From MADRE2 sp964397015 (GTDB lineage Bacteria; Desulfobacterota; Desulfobacteria; Desulfobacterales; Desulfobacteraceae), in NCBI GenBank assembly GCA_964397015.1, contig CAYNHL010000009.1, positions 1 through 56,514 on the forward strand: DNA of 56,514 nt. The letters are read 5' to 3'. The notes below the pieces were generated by a model. That model was not told where the DNA came from and ran no database searches. It saw nothing but the letters and a program-made list of their open reading frames with translations. Positions 41,822-50,110 of this stretch are shown here, piece after piece (the first letter of the stretch is position 1; every line of letters begins with the position of its first letter). Position numbers and translations under genes: made by a program.

Positions 41822-43598
41822 TGGATCTATTCTCTTTGTTTTGAAGGTGGCTGGAAACCACGTCAGCCAGATCAGTCAATTTATAGGGTTTGGCTACATA
41901 GGCCTTGATTCCCAGCTCCATGGCAGTATCATGATCAATGGTTTCGCTGTAGCCCGTGCACATGACAACCGGGAATCCGGGCCTGATTTTAAAAACCTGC
42001 TTTGCCAGCATGAGTCCGGTCATCCCGGGCATGGCCATGTCGGTCACCAGGATGTCAAACCGCTCAGGCTTACGGGAAAAAAGATCGAAAGCCTCTTTTC
42101 CTGAATGTGCAGTTGTCACTGAATATCCAAGGTTGTTGAACATTTTCTCGCCAATGGCCAGGATCTCTTCTTCATCATCGACAAACAGGATCCTGCCATG
42201 ACCCCTGGCAGGCTTTTTAGCCGGAATGTCCGCCTGCAGATCGGAGCTGCCGGACTGTTCCTGGAAAACGGGCAGATACACCATAAACGTGGCACCGCTG
42301 CCGGGCCGGCTGTCCACAATTATCTGGCCGCCGTACTGCCGTACAATACCCATGGTTGTGGCCAGTCCCAGTCCCGAACCCACTCCCTGGGGCCGGGTGG
42401 TATAATAGGGATCAAATATTTTGCGACTGTCAGCCGGATCTATGCCCTCGCCGGTATCTGAAATCCTGAGTTCAAAATATCTGCTTTGTTCAAGTGACGG
42501 CATGCTTTTCGAGAGGTTACCGGTATTATCCACCACTGACAGGCTGACGGTAAGGGTTCCGGTGTCCATGTTTTCCATTGCCTGCCTGGCATTGGTACAC
42601 AGGTTCAACACAACCTGGTGAATCTGGGTGGGATCTGCCTTGAGCCTGGCATTCTGAGGCAGGATATTATCGATTATCCTGATGGATGACGGAAAAGTCG
42701 ACCTTAGCAGCTTCACCGCTTCCTTGACAATGGGTCCGGGTGATATGGGTGATGCCGCCTCGGAATTTTTCCGGCTGACCGCCAGGATCTGCCTGACCAG
42801 TTCCCTGGCCCTGTATCCAGCTTTGAGGATCTGTTCGAATTCATGGGCCCCGGGGCTGTTTTCATCCATGTCCATCATTGCCAGTTGTGCATTCCCGGTA
42901 ATTGTTGTCAGAATATTGTTAAAATCATGGGCAATCCCCCCGGCGAGAGTTCCGATGGCCTCCATGCGCTGTGCCTGCTGAAGCTGGCTTTCGACAATTT
43001 TATGAGAAGTGATATCCCTTACAAAAGTCAATCCCGCCTCCTGTCCCTGCCAGTTGACAGGAATGGAACGGATGTGAACCCATGCTGTCGAATCATCGCC
43101 CCGCTGAATCCGGAACTGGTAATCAAATGTCCTGGACTGTTGTTCAAAATGCTTTTGATACTTTGTTATGACCTCTTTTCTGTCATCGGGATGGATATGG
43201 TCCATCAGGTGAACCGGGGCTTTGTCCTGGTAAGGTATCCCGATTATATCATAAATCTTCTGGTTGGCAAAACGGACGACATCATCGACTACCACAACAA
43301 TGCCGTCCCCGGAATTTTCAAGGAGAAGCCGGTACTGCCGGTTTGTTTCATCAACCGCGGCTGTTTTCCTCTTTACATCCAGAGCCAGCTGCCGGTAACG
43401 CCTGGTCAACACACCCCCCCATGCCACTGCCAGGACAAGCAGGACAAAAATACCTGAAAATAAAATATCCCCGGTAGCGCCAAGTTCTGAAATCCACGGA
43501 TCCCAAGCCCGGCATGGCTGACAGGATACCAGGATTATCAGTATAATCCCCGGTAAAACAGACGCTGTCTTGTTACAGGCATCGGAGAAACATGTCAT
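41802..43598 (-). CDS. Membrane PAS-HisKA-HATPase-REC hybrid histidine kinase
   Basis: 598 residues. Two hydrophobic stretches at the N-terminus (about 14-30 and 47-63) suggest membrane anchoring. Then a PAS domain (about 88-205, LLLENSGDGIVVVVDDVVRFANQ), HisKA with His in GGIAHDFNNIL, HATPase (DTGEGIDPAD, DPYYTTRPQGVGSGLGLA) and a C-terminal receiver with its acceptor Asp in LVTDMAMPGMTG and Lys in AKPYK. Both receiver and kinase residues are intact. Similar in layout to the kinase at 9.7-11.6 kb but only one receiver. The co-transcribed glycosyltransferase is not an obvious target. Signal and response regulator partner are unknown. Confidence 0.88.
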   Translation of the reverse strand: MTCFSDACNKTASVLPGIILIILVSCQPCRAWDPWISELGATGDILFSGIFVLLVLAVAWGGVLTRRYRQLALDVKRKTAAVDETNRQYRLLLENSGDGIVVVVDDVVRFANQKIYDIIGIPYQDKAPVHLMDHIHPDDRKEVITKYQKHFEQQSRTFDYQFRIQRGDDSTAWVHIRSIPVNWQGQEAGLTFVRDITSHKIVESQLQQAQRMEAIGTLAGGIAHDFNNILTTITGNAQLAMMDMDENSPGAHEFEQILKAGYRARELVRQILAVSRKNSEAASPISPGPIVKEAVKLLRSTFPSSIRIIDNILPQNARLKADPTQIHQVVLNLCTNARQAMENMDTGTLTVSLSVVDNTGNLSKSMPSLEQSRYFELRISDTGEGIDPADSRKIFDPYYTTRPQGVGSGLGLATTMGIVRQYGGQIIVDSRPGSGATFMVYLPVFQEQSGSSDLQADIPAKKPARGHGRILFVDDEEEILAIGEKMFNNLGYSVTTAHSGKEAFDLFSRKPERFDILVTDMAMPGMTGLMLAKQVFKIRPGFPVVMCTGYSETIDHDTAMELGIKAYVAKPYKLTDLADVVSSHLQNKENRSIAPAVP

Positions 43599-43778
43599 GA
43601 TGTCACCAAAAAGGCTGTTTGAATTTTTAGCCGCATTCTTGTAAAAGTAGCATATTTTCGACAGGAATCACAATCTTTTCCCCTGTTTTTCAAATATTTA
43701 TTGCCAAATACATGCTGAGGGTTGTAAACAGGTATCGGCCAGACAGGGAATTTATCAACAAGTAATACAGCCAGTGAA

Positions 43779-45053
43779 ATGACATTCACATACCAGCATC
43801 AAAATGACAGAATACGGTTCTCTGAGTATTCAACCGGGGCCACGCAGTACACCAAGGTCAGCTTTCCCGTGAAATACGGGCGGTTTTCTGAAATCCAGAC
43901 ACCTGATGTGCACTTTACCTTTAACCTGAACCATGAAATCCGCCATGCCCGTGCCAGGACACCAGACTGGATTCATCCTTCGGAATGGCTCAAGCGAAGT
44001 GTATCAAACGACTGGATTTATTATTCAACCGGAGGCTATACAGGCGTGTCTGAATCCATTGGTGAATACTACCTGCCCAACTTTATGTATCCAACCAACA
44101 ACCTGCTCGGAGGACATCCCTTTGAGAACCCTCTAGTATCGGGCCTGGTCAGCGGCTGGTATGACATCCTGAAAGACATTATCCATTCATGCAAAGAATT
44201 TCGTGATGATCACCCGCAGTTCTGCCAGTCCTTACTGCGTATCACACCGGCGCACCTGCAATCCAGGGCCCTTTCCCTTGAAAGCATCCTGGGGCGCAGG
44301 ATCACAGTCCTGCCTCCGGATGCCCGCCATGTTGACTATGATATCCTCCCGGTTAACATTTCAGACGGATGCCTGCACAAATGCCGCTTCTGCCGGGTAA
44401 AGAATCCGGTTCCCTTCACACCCAGGACCAGACAGCAGGTGGATGCACAGATAAGCCGGATCAAAGCCCTTTATGCAGAAGACATTCTCAATTACAATGC
44501 CGTATTTCTCGGAGAACATGATGCACTTGCAGCACCGGACGACCTCATACTTTACGCTGCAGCCCGCAGCTTTTCGGAATTTGAAACAGACCGGTCTGTC
44601 ATGCAGGGCAAAAATCTTTTCATGTTCGGAAGTGTCCAGGCCCTTTTGAACAAGACAGATGCTTTTTTTTCGCAGCTATCGTCCCTGGGCTGCATGACCT
44701 GGATCAATATCGGACTGGAATCAGCCCACCAGCCGACCCTTGATCTCATTGGAAAATCTATCCTGCAGGCAGATGTACGGCGGGCCTTTGCCAGGATTCA
44801 GCAAATCAACGCCGCCTTTGAGTCAATTGAAATCACCTGCAACTTTCTTATGGGGGATCAGCTCGAGGATGACCACTACAAGACATTTTTATCCCTTGCC
44901 AGGGACAGTGTTATGCGACAGGGAATAAAAGGCACTATCTATCTGTCGCCCATGGAATTTGACGCTCCTTCCCGAGAAAAGGTGATGGCTTTCAACAGGC
45001 TTAAAACCCTGAGCCGTCTGCCGACCTTCCTGTATATTATCCAGCGGTTGTAA
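43779..45053 (+). CDS. Radical SAM protein, unknown function
   Basis: 424 residues. The radical SAM core is in the C-terminal part: C198-x3-C202-x2-C205 (DGCLHKCRFCRVK), then FLGEHDALAA, FGSVQALL, WINIGLESA and TCNFLMGDQ. The N-terminal ~180 residues (with SEYSTGATQYTKVSFPVKYG and HEIRHARARTPDWIHPSEWL) are not a domain I know. No SPASM-like cysteine cluster is seen at the C-terminus. It begins a run of mostly tightly spaced genes with a PHP phosphatase, dtd and trmJ. The start has only a weak ribosome-binding site. Confidence 0.75.
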   Translation: MTFTYQHQNDRIRFSEYSTGATQYTKVSFPVKYGRFSEIQTPDVHFTFNLNHEIRHARARTPDWIHPSEWLKRSVSNDWIYYSTGGYTGVSESIGEYYLPNFMYPTNNLLGGHPFENPLVSGLVSGWYDILKDIIHSCKEFRDDHPQFCQSLLRITPAHLQSRALSLESILGRRITVLPPDARHVDYDILPVNISDGCLHKCRFCRVKNPVPFTPRTRQQVDAQISRIKALYAEDILNYNAVFLGEHDALAAPDDLILYAAARSFSEFETDRSVMQGKNLFMFGSVQALLNKTDAFFSQLSSLGCMTWINIGLESAHQPTLDLIGKSILQADVRRAFARIQQINAAFESIEITCNFLMGDQLEDDHYKTFLSLARDSVMRQGIKGTIYLSPMEFDAPSREKVMAFNRLKTLSRLPTFLYIIQRL

Positions 45054-45098
45054 CCGGCTCTTGATTTTAATTGAATTCAATGATAGCTACCATGGATC

Positions 45099-45965
45099 AT
45101 GGCAAATCCCAGACTGATATCATATCACGGCTGCCATTCAGGACAGTTCTGCACTCATGCCGGTGACCGGCTCGAGGACATGGTAAAAATGTATATCCAG
45201 AAAGGGTTTTATGCCATAGGTATCACAGAGCACATTCCACCGCCTGAGGACCGTTTCCGGTATGCGGATGAAATCGCTGCAGGCCAGACCCTGGCATTTC
45301 TCAACGAACGTTTCGACAACTATTGCAGGACGGTACGTCATCTGAAAAAAAAATATGCCGGGGATATCACCATATACCTGGCATTTGAAACCGAATCTTA
45401 TACAGGATATCTGCCCCATGTCCGCCACCTGGTTCAAAGGTGCAGGCCCGATTATATCCTCGGTTCCGTACACCATGTGAGGGATTTGTGCTTTGACTAC
45501 TCTGCATCTCATTACCTGAAAGCAGCAGGGGCCTGCGGCGGGATGGATAATCTATACCATGAATATTTTGATCTTCAGTACGATCTGATCAGGTCATTGC
45601 GGCCTTCAGTGGTGGCCCATTTCGACATTATAAGGATTCATGACCCTGATTATAAAGAACGGATACAGACACCTGAAATCAGGACAAAAACAATCCGCAA
45701 CCTGAAGTTGATCAAAAAACTGGGCCTTCTTCTGGATTTCAACCTGCGTCCTCTCTCAAGGGGTGAGGCAGAGCCTTATTTGTCCGGTATGATCCTTGAT
45801 CTTGCAAAGGAACTCGGTATCCGGGCAGTTCCCGGAGAGGATTCCCACTGCATCGATGATATCGGCCGGCATATTCACCATGGTATCAGGATACTGGAAC
45901 AAAAAGGATTCAGCACAGACTGGCCTGAACCCAGGCTTTACGATCACGGAGAAAATTATCTATGA
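45099..45965 (+). CDS. PHP-domain histidinol-phosphatase-like protein
   Basis: 288 residues, HisK/HisJ-type PHP phosphatase. Metal ligands are in YHGCHSGQFC (the usual HxH), ITEHIPPP, FETE, LGSVHH, VAHFDIIR and GEDSHC. HisK-type enzymes dephosphorylate histidinol phosphate in histidine synthesis, but PHP proteins of this group can have other substrates, and no his genes are close. The stop overlaps the dtd start by four bases (ATGA), so translation is coupled. A 12-bp palindrome ATTGAATTCAAT lies about 20 bases upstream. Confidence 0.8.
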   Translation: MANPRLISYHGCHSGQFCTHAGDRLEDMVKMYIQKGFYAIGITEHIPPPEDRFRYADEIAAGQTLAFLNERFDNYCRTVRHLKKKYAGDITIYLAFETESYTGYLPHVRHLVQRCRPDYILGSVHHVRDLCFDYSASHYLKAAGACGGMDNLYHEYFDLQYDLIRSLRPSVVAHFDIIRIHDPDYKERIQTPEIRTKTIRNLKLIKKLGLLLDFNLRPLSRGEAEPYLSGMILDLAKELGIRAVPGEDSHCIDDIGRHIHHGIRILEQKGFSTDWPEPRLYDHGENYL

Positions 45966-46411
45966 AAGCCGTTGTCCAGCGTGTCAGCCGGGCTTCTGTC
46001 AATGTCGGGGATGACCGGGTATCCCATATCGGTCCCGGATTGCTGGTTCTGTTGGGCATTGCCCGGGACGACACGCCCGAAGACGTTGATTACCTGGCCG
46101 ACAAGATCATTAATTTGAGAATTTTTGAAGATGAAAACCAGAAAATGAATCTGTCTCTTAAAGATATAAATGGAGAATTGATGGTTGTATCGCAGTTCAC
46201 CCTGCTTGGAGACTGCAGAAAAGGCCGCAGGCCGTCTTTTGGTGCGGCCGCGCCTCCTGAACATGCCCGGATTTTGTATGACATTTTCATCGACCGTACA
46301 GCACGGGCAGGCTTTGCGGCCAGAACCGGCATATTCCAGGCCGCCATGGATGTATCTCTTGTCAACAGCGGCCCGGTGACAATGATACTGGATACCGATC
46401 ATGTCTCCTGA
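45962..46411 (+). CDS. dtd: D-aminoacyl-tRNA deacylase
   Basis: 149 residues, full length. It removes D-amino acids (and glycine) mischarged on tRNA. The signature motifs are SQFTLLGDCRKGRRPSF near the middle and NSGPVTMILD at the end, and the N-terminus MKAVVQRVSRASV is typical. It overlaps the PHP gene by four bases and the trmJ-like gene by 11, so it is part of a tightly coupled trio. Confidence 0.95.
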   Translation: MKAVVQRVSRASVNVGDDRVSHIGPGLLVLLGIARDDTPEDVDYLADKIINLRIFEDENQKMNLSLKDINGELMVVSQFTLLGDCRKGRRPSFGAAAPPEHARILYDIFIDRTARAGFAARTGIFQAAMDVSLVNSGPVTMILDTDHVS

Positions 46412-47129
46412 CAATATCACGGTCATACTGGTCGAGCCCCAGGGACCCATCAATATCGGATCCGTCTGCCGCACCATGATGAACTTTGGATTTACCCGCC
46501 TGAAACTGGTCAACCCCTGCCGGCAGTTCAAATCCCTCATTGCAAGGAAAATGGCCCTGGATGCCGTAACAATACTTGATACCGCCACCATCCATCCCAA
46601 CCTTGCAGAGGCGCTGTCCGAAATCCATGTCGCTTTCGGCACCACGCGCCGGTTCGGAAAATACAGGAAAACTTTTTTTACACCGAGCGCAGCCGCCGGA
46701 AAAATAACCGCCGACTGCCATAACCTGGAATGCGCACTGGTCATGGGACCTGAGGACAGCGGGCTAAAAACGAGCGACCTGGACCTGTGCCAGCATTTTA
46801 TTACCATACCCACCAATGAGATGTATCCGTCCATGAACCTCTCCCATGCACTGGCCATACTCCTGTACGAGCTGTCAAATGCAATGGAATCAGAACTTCA
46901 TGCAGGCCCCCTGCCCAGGAAACAGGCAACCGGGCATGAGATCGAGCAAATGTACCAGCACATGCGGCAGGCACTGACACGGATAGGATACCTGGACCCT
47001 CAGAACCCGGACCATCTTTTAAGGACCTTCAGGCGGATATTCGGCACTGCAGGATTGACCCCCCGTGACGTTCGTATTATACGTGGACTCATGAGCAAAA
47101 TAGACTGGCTGGACAGGCGTTGCCGGTAA
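46401..47129 (+). CDS. trmJ: TrmJ/LasT-type SPOUT RNA 2'-O-methyltransferase
   Basis: 242 residues. The SpoU-class SPOUT domain (about 1-165) has EPQGPINIGSVCRTMMNFGF, GTTRRFGKYR, ALVMGPEDSGL and PSMNLSHALAILLYEL, the trefoil-knot SAM site. The C-terminal helical part is like that of TrmJ, which methylates position 32 of the tRNA anticodon loop. A LasT-like role cannot be excluded, so the symbol is provisional. It overlaps dtd by 11 bases. Confidence 0.88.
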   Translation: MSPDNITVILVEPQGPINIGSVCRTMMNFGFTRLKLVNPCRQFKSLIARKMALDAVTILDTATIHPNLAEALSEIHVAFGTTRRFGKYRKTFFTPSAAAGKITADCHNLECALVMGPEDSGLKTSDLDLCQHFITIPTNEMYPSMNLSHALAILLYELSNAMESELHAGPLPRKQATGHEIEQMYQHMRQALTRIGYLDPQNPDHLLRTFRRIFGTAGLTPRDVRIIRGLMSKIDWLDRRCR

Positions 47130-47210
47130 GAAAGCCCGGCAGCCGGCCTGTTCAATGAGCTTTTTTGATTTAAACAACCCTTTTTATTTCAAGTAGATAT
47201 GGAGGACTTA

Positions 47211-48347
47211 ATGAACATTGTTGTTTTAGGCGGCGGACTCGTAGGCGGTCCCATGGCACATGACCTGGCTTCAGACACCGGTATTAAAGTGACAGTGGCG
47301 GACATCAACCCGGCTGTCCTGGAAAAATTCAGCAGCACCCCGCAAATTGACACCATTCAAGCCGATCTTTCGGATCAAAACGCCCTTTTATCCATGCTGG
47401 CGGATTTCGACATGGTTATCAGCGCAGTACCGGGATTCATGGGATTCAAGACCCTGGAAACCATTATCAAAGCTCGAAAAAACGTGATCGATATCGCGTT
47501 TTTTCCTGAAGATGCCCTTGAATTGGATGAACTGGCAAAGGAAAACCGGGTAACTGCAATTGTAGACTGCGGGGTGGCCCCCGGCATGAGCAATCTTTTG
47601 ACAGGCTATGCTTCCCACCTTCTGGACAAGGCTGAAAAGGTAAGGATCTATGTCGGCGGACTGCCGGTGATCCGTCAGCAGCCCTGGGAATACAAAGCTG
47701 TCTTCTCTCCCATCGATGTCATCGAAGAATATCTGCGCCCCTCCTTTTTTGTAAAAAATAAAAAAATTGTCTCCAGGCCGGCATTAAGCGACCCTGAATT
47801 CATTGATTTTCCCGAACTTGGAACATTGGAGGCCTTTAACACCGACGGATTGCGCTCCTTGATCAAAACCATGGATATTCCCGACATGAAGGAAAAAACC
47901 CTGCGGTATCCAGGCCATATCGAAAAAATCCGCTTTCTCAGGGATACCGGATTTTTCAGTGACAAAGAAATCCAGATAGGCTCCCAGTCAATCCGGCCCA
48001 TAGACATGACGGCCCGGATCCTGTTCCCACAGTGGGAACTCAAGGAAGGAGACGAGGATGTCACCATAATGAAAATCCAGGTGGACGGTATTGCAGACAA
48101 TGTCCGCACGACATACACATGGGATCTTTTTGACACCTATGATAAGGATACCCGTACCCATTCCATGGCAAGGACAACCGGCTATACCGCCACGGTTGCA
48201 GCAAGGATGCTCAAAAACGGCCTGTTTTCGGAAAAAGGGATCATTCCGCCGGAACTTATCGGGCGGCATCCGGACTGTGTTGCGTTCATCCTCGAGGAGC
48301 TGAAAAAAAGGCGGGTGGTATACAGGCAGCAGATCACCCGGCATTGA
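47211..48347 (+). CDS. Saccharopine dehydrogenase-like oxidoreductase
   Basis: 378 residues from ATG 47211; the ATG at 47199 is part of the GGAGG ribosome-binding site for 47211. N-terminal Rossmann motif VVLGGGLVGGPMAHDLA, then SAVPGFMGFKTLETIIKA and VDCGVAPGMSNLLTG, and a C-terminal catalytic domain with IYVGGLPVIRQQPWEYKAVFSPIDVIEEY. This is the lysine/saccharopine dehydrogenase C-terminal family. Members act on saccharopine, lysine (6-dehydrogenase) or carboxynorspermidine; the substrate here is unknown. It ends 55 bases before the convergent ftcD, and no hairpin of note lies between. Confidence 0.8.
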   Translation: MNIVVLGGGLVGGPMAHDLASDTGIKVTVADINPAVLEKFSSTPQIDTIQADLSDQNALLSMLADFDMVISAVPGFMGFKTLETIIKARKNVIDIAFFPEDALELDELAKENRVTAIVDCGVAPGMSNLLTGYASHLLDKAEKVRIYVGGLPVIRQQPWEYKAVFSPIDVIEEYLRPSFFVKNKKIVSRPALSDPEFIDFPELGTLEAFNTDGLRSLIKTMDIPDMKEKTLRYPGHIEKIRFLRDTGFFSDKEIQIGSQSIRPIDMTARILFPQWELKEGDEDVTIMKIQVDGIADNVRTTYTWDLFDTYDKDTRTHSMARTTGYTATVAARMLKNGLFSEKGIIPPELIGRHPDCVAFILEELKKRRVVYRQQITRH

Positions 48348-48402
48348 TCCGCAAACAGCTCCAGGATGCTGTTTTCAACATTTGCCGGTGACAATGAGCC
48401 GG

Positions 48403-50025
48403 TCAGGAGCGGTTTTCCAGGATCTCGAGAATGTTTCTGCACATGTCAGAAGCTCGGGAGACAAAGGCTTGAGCCCGGTTCATTGTCATTTCCCGGTATT
48501 CTGCGTCAGTGATGTCGGCCATATTGATCACCACGTTCCGAAAGGCTCCCCATATCCCTACCTCGAGGGATCGGGCTCCTACCTCCATATCTGAACGTGA
48601 TGCGATGTTGGCAGACCTGGCCGCACCGGCCAGGGCATCCCAGACCTTATCGGCGATCTCCATGGTCCGCATGGGAACGGCAATGGCCTTTTTCAAACCG
48701 GCCTGCAACTGTTCCTGACGGAACTTTTTTTCCTCTTCTGTATCCCGGGGCAGGCCCATGGCCTGGATATAATCCCTGAATGCCTGAGTGTCGGCATCGA
48801 TCATGGGAATCAGGTCTGCTGCGGCCTCGTGCAGCGGAGGGATAATGGTTCTCATTTCAACGTCCAAAGACTCAAATTTCCTGACCCCGTAAGTAAGTTT
48901 GGCGGCCATGGCTCCCAGCCCGGCTCCCATTGCCGCAACAGCAGCTGATACCGATCCTCCGCCCGGGGCGGTACTGCGGGCGGCGACCTCGGTAATAAAA
49001 TTCCTGACAGACATGCCGGCCAGGGGTTCTTCAGGCGGGTCTGCAATGATGTACTCGATTATTTTTTCCCGCGGCAAAAAGGGAGCGACCGAATTAAGCC
49101 CGAGCCTTTCAATGGCCAGGCGAACCTTCTGGTCTTCGTCCAGGATGAAAAGGTTTTCTTCTTCAATATAATAATCTGCCGCCATGAGGATGGCATCCAG
49201 AGGTACCAGACCCACCATTTCCGACCCCACGACCCCGACGTTGAGTTTTCCAGCCTCTTGTTTGACCGCCTCGAACAGGGTATGCGGGGCTGTCACCCGG
49301 TAATTGTTCAGGTTGACCGTAACCTGGGCCATGTTGTATTCATCCACATACCATCCCATTCCCTTGACATCCTTGAACCGCCCTGGTGAATCTTCACCCC
49401 GGCCCGCCTCCCGCAGGTTCAGCGCGATCCTGTGGGCCTGGTTGGGTGTGGACAGCAGGTTGACGTTATAGGCAATAAGGAAAAAACGGGCCCCGGTAAC
49501 AGTAGCCCCCCACCGGGGGATAAACCTGGCAGGGCCGAAATCCGGTTTCCATTCCGGACGTACAATCCTTTCCTTGAGTCCTTCATACTGGCCTTCACGG
49601 ATCTGGGGCAGCTTTTTCCTGTAATCCTGGTCTGAAGATTCTTCATACAGATAAACGGGAATCTTGAGTTCATCTGCAGCCCTCTTGGCAAATGTCCTGG
49701 ATATTTCAACACATTCGGCCATTGTGACGTTGGAAACCGGAATGAACGGGCAGACATCCATTGCTCCCATGCGGTGATGCTCCCCGGTATGGGTAGTCAT
49801 GTCAATTTTTTCCCAGGCAACCCGGGCTGAATTCAACGCCCCTTCGACCACGGCTTCCGGTGATCCCACAAAGGTTACAACAGTCCTGTTTGTTGATTTC
49901 CCGGGATCGACATCCAGCAGGATACAGCCCGGCGTATCTTTAATTGCCCCGGCAATGGCGTTTATCGTTTCTTCGTTCCGGCCCTCTGAAAAATTGGGGA
50001 CACATTCAACAATCTTTCTCATCAC
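48403..50025 (-). CDS. ftcD: Bifunctional glutamate formimidoyltransferase / formimino-THF cyclodeaminase
   Basis: 540 residues, the complete fused form. N-terminal transferase (1-~325): ECVPNFSEGRNEETIN, DMTTHTGEHHRMGAMD (catalytic His) and FFLIAYNVNLLSTPN. C-terminal cyclodeaminase (~335-540): AARSTAPGGGSVSAAVAAMGAGLGAMAAKLT and DADTQAFRDYIQAMGLP. It transfers a formimino group from formiminoglutamate to THF and releases ammonia, giving 5,10-methenyl-THF. hut genes are not near. It can feed the folate C1 pool used by FolD and AcsE. Upstream lies a 14-bp palindrome. Confidence 0.93.
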   Translation of the reverse strand: MMRKIVECVPNFSEGRNEETINAIAGAIKDTPGCILLDVDPGKSTNRTVVTFVGSPEAVVEGALNSARVAWEKIDMTTHTGEHHRMGAMDVCPFIPVSNVTMAECVEISRTFAKRAADELKIPVYLYEESSDQDYRKKLPQIREGQYEGLKERIVRPEWKPDFGPARFIPRWGATVTGARFFLIAYNVNLLSTPNQAHRIALNLREAGRGEDSPGRFKDVKGMGWYVDEYNMAQVTVNLNNYRVTAPHTLFEAVKQEAGKLNVGVVGSEMVGLVPLDAILMAADYYIEEENLFILDEDQKVRLAIERLGLNSVAPFLPREKIIEYIIADPPEEPLAGMSVRNFITEVAARSTAPGGGSVSAAVAAMGAGLGAMAAKLTYGVRKFESLDVEMRTIIPPLHEAAADLIPMIDADTQAFRDYIQAMGLPRDTEEEKKFRQEQLQAGLKKAIAVPMRTMEIADKVWDALAGAARSANIASRSDMEVGARSLEVGIWGAFRNVVINMADITDAEYREMTMNRAQAFVSRASDMCRNILEILENRS

Positions 50026-50087
50026 ACACCTTTACAATGCTTTTTTCAGTTTATTCCTTCCTGCCTGCTGTATCACATATCCATAAG

Positions 50088-50101
50088 CATGTATATACAT
50101 G
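50088..50101. promoter_or_regulatory. 14-bp perfect palindrome upstream of ftcD
   Basis: CATGTATATACATG is perfectly self-complementary and lies 63 bases above the ftcD ATG, in the gap after the RACE gene stop. It is a candidate regulator site for ftcD (minus strand). No known family was assigned. Confidence 0.4.
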
Positions 50102-50110
50102 TATGCAATT

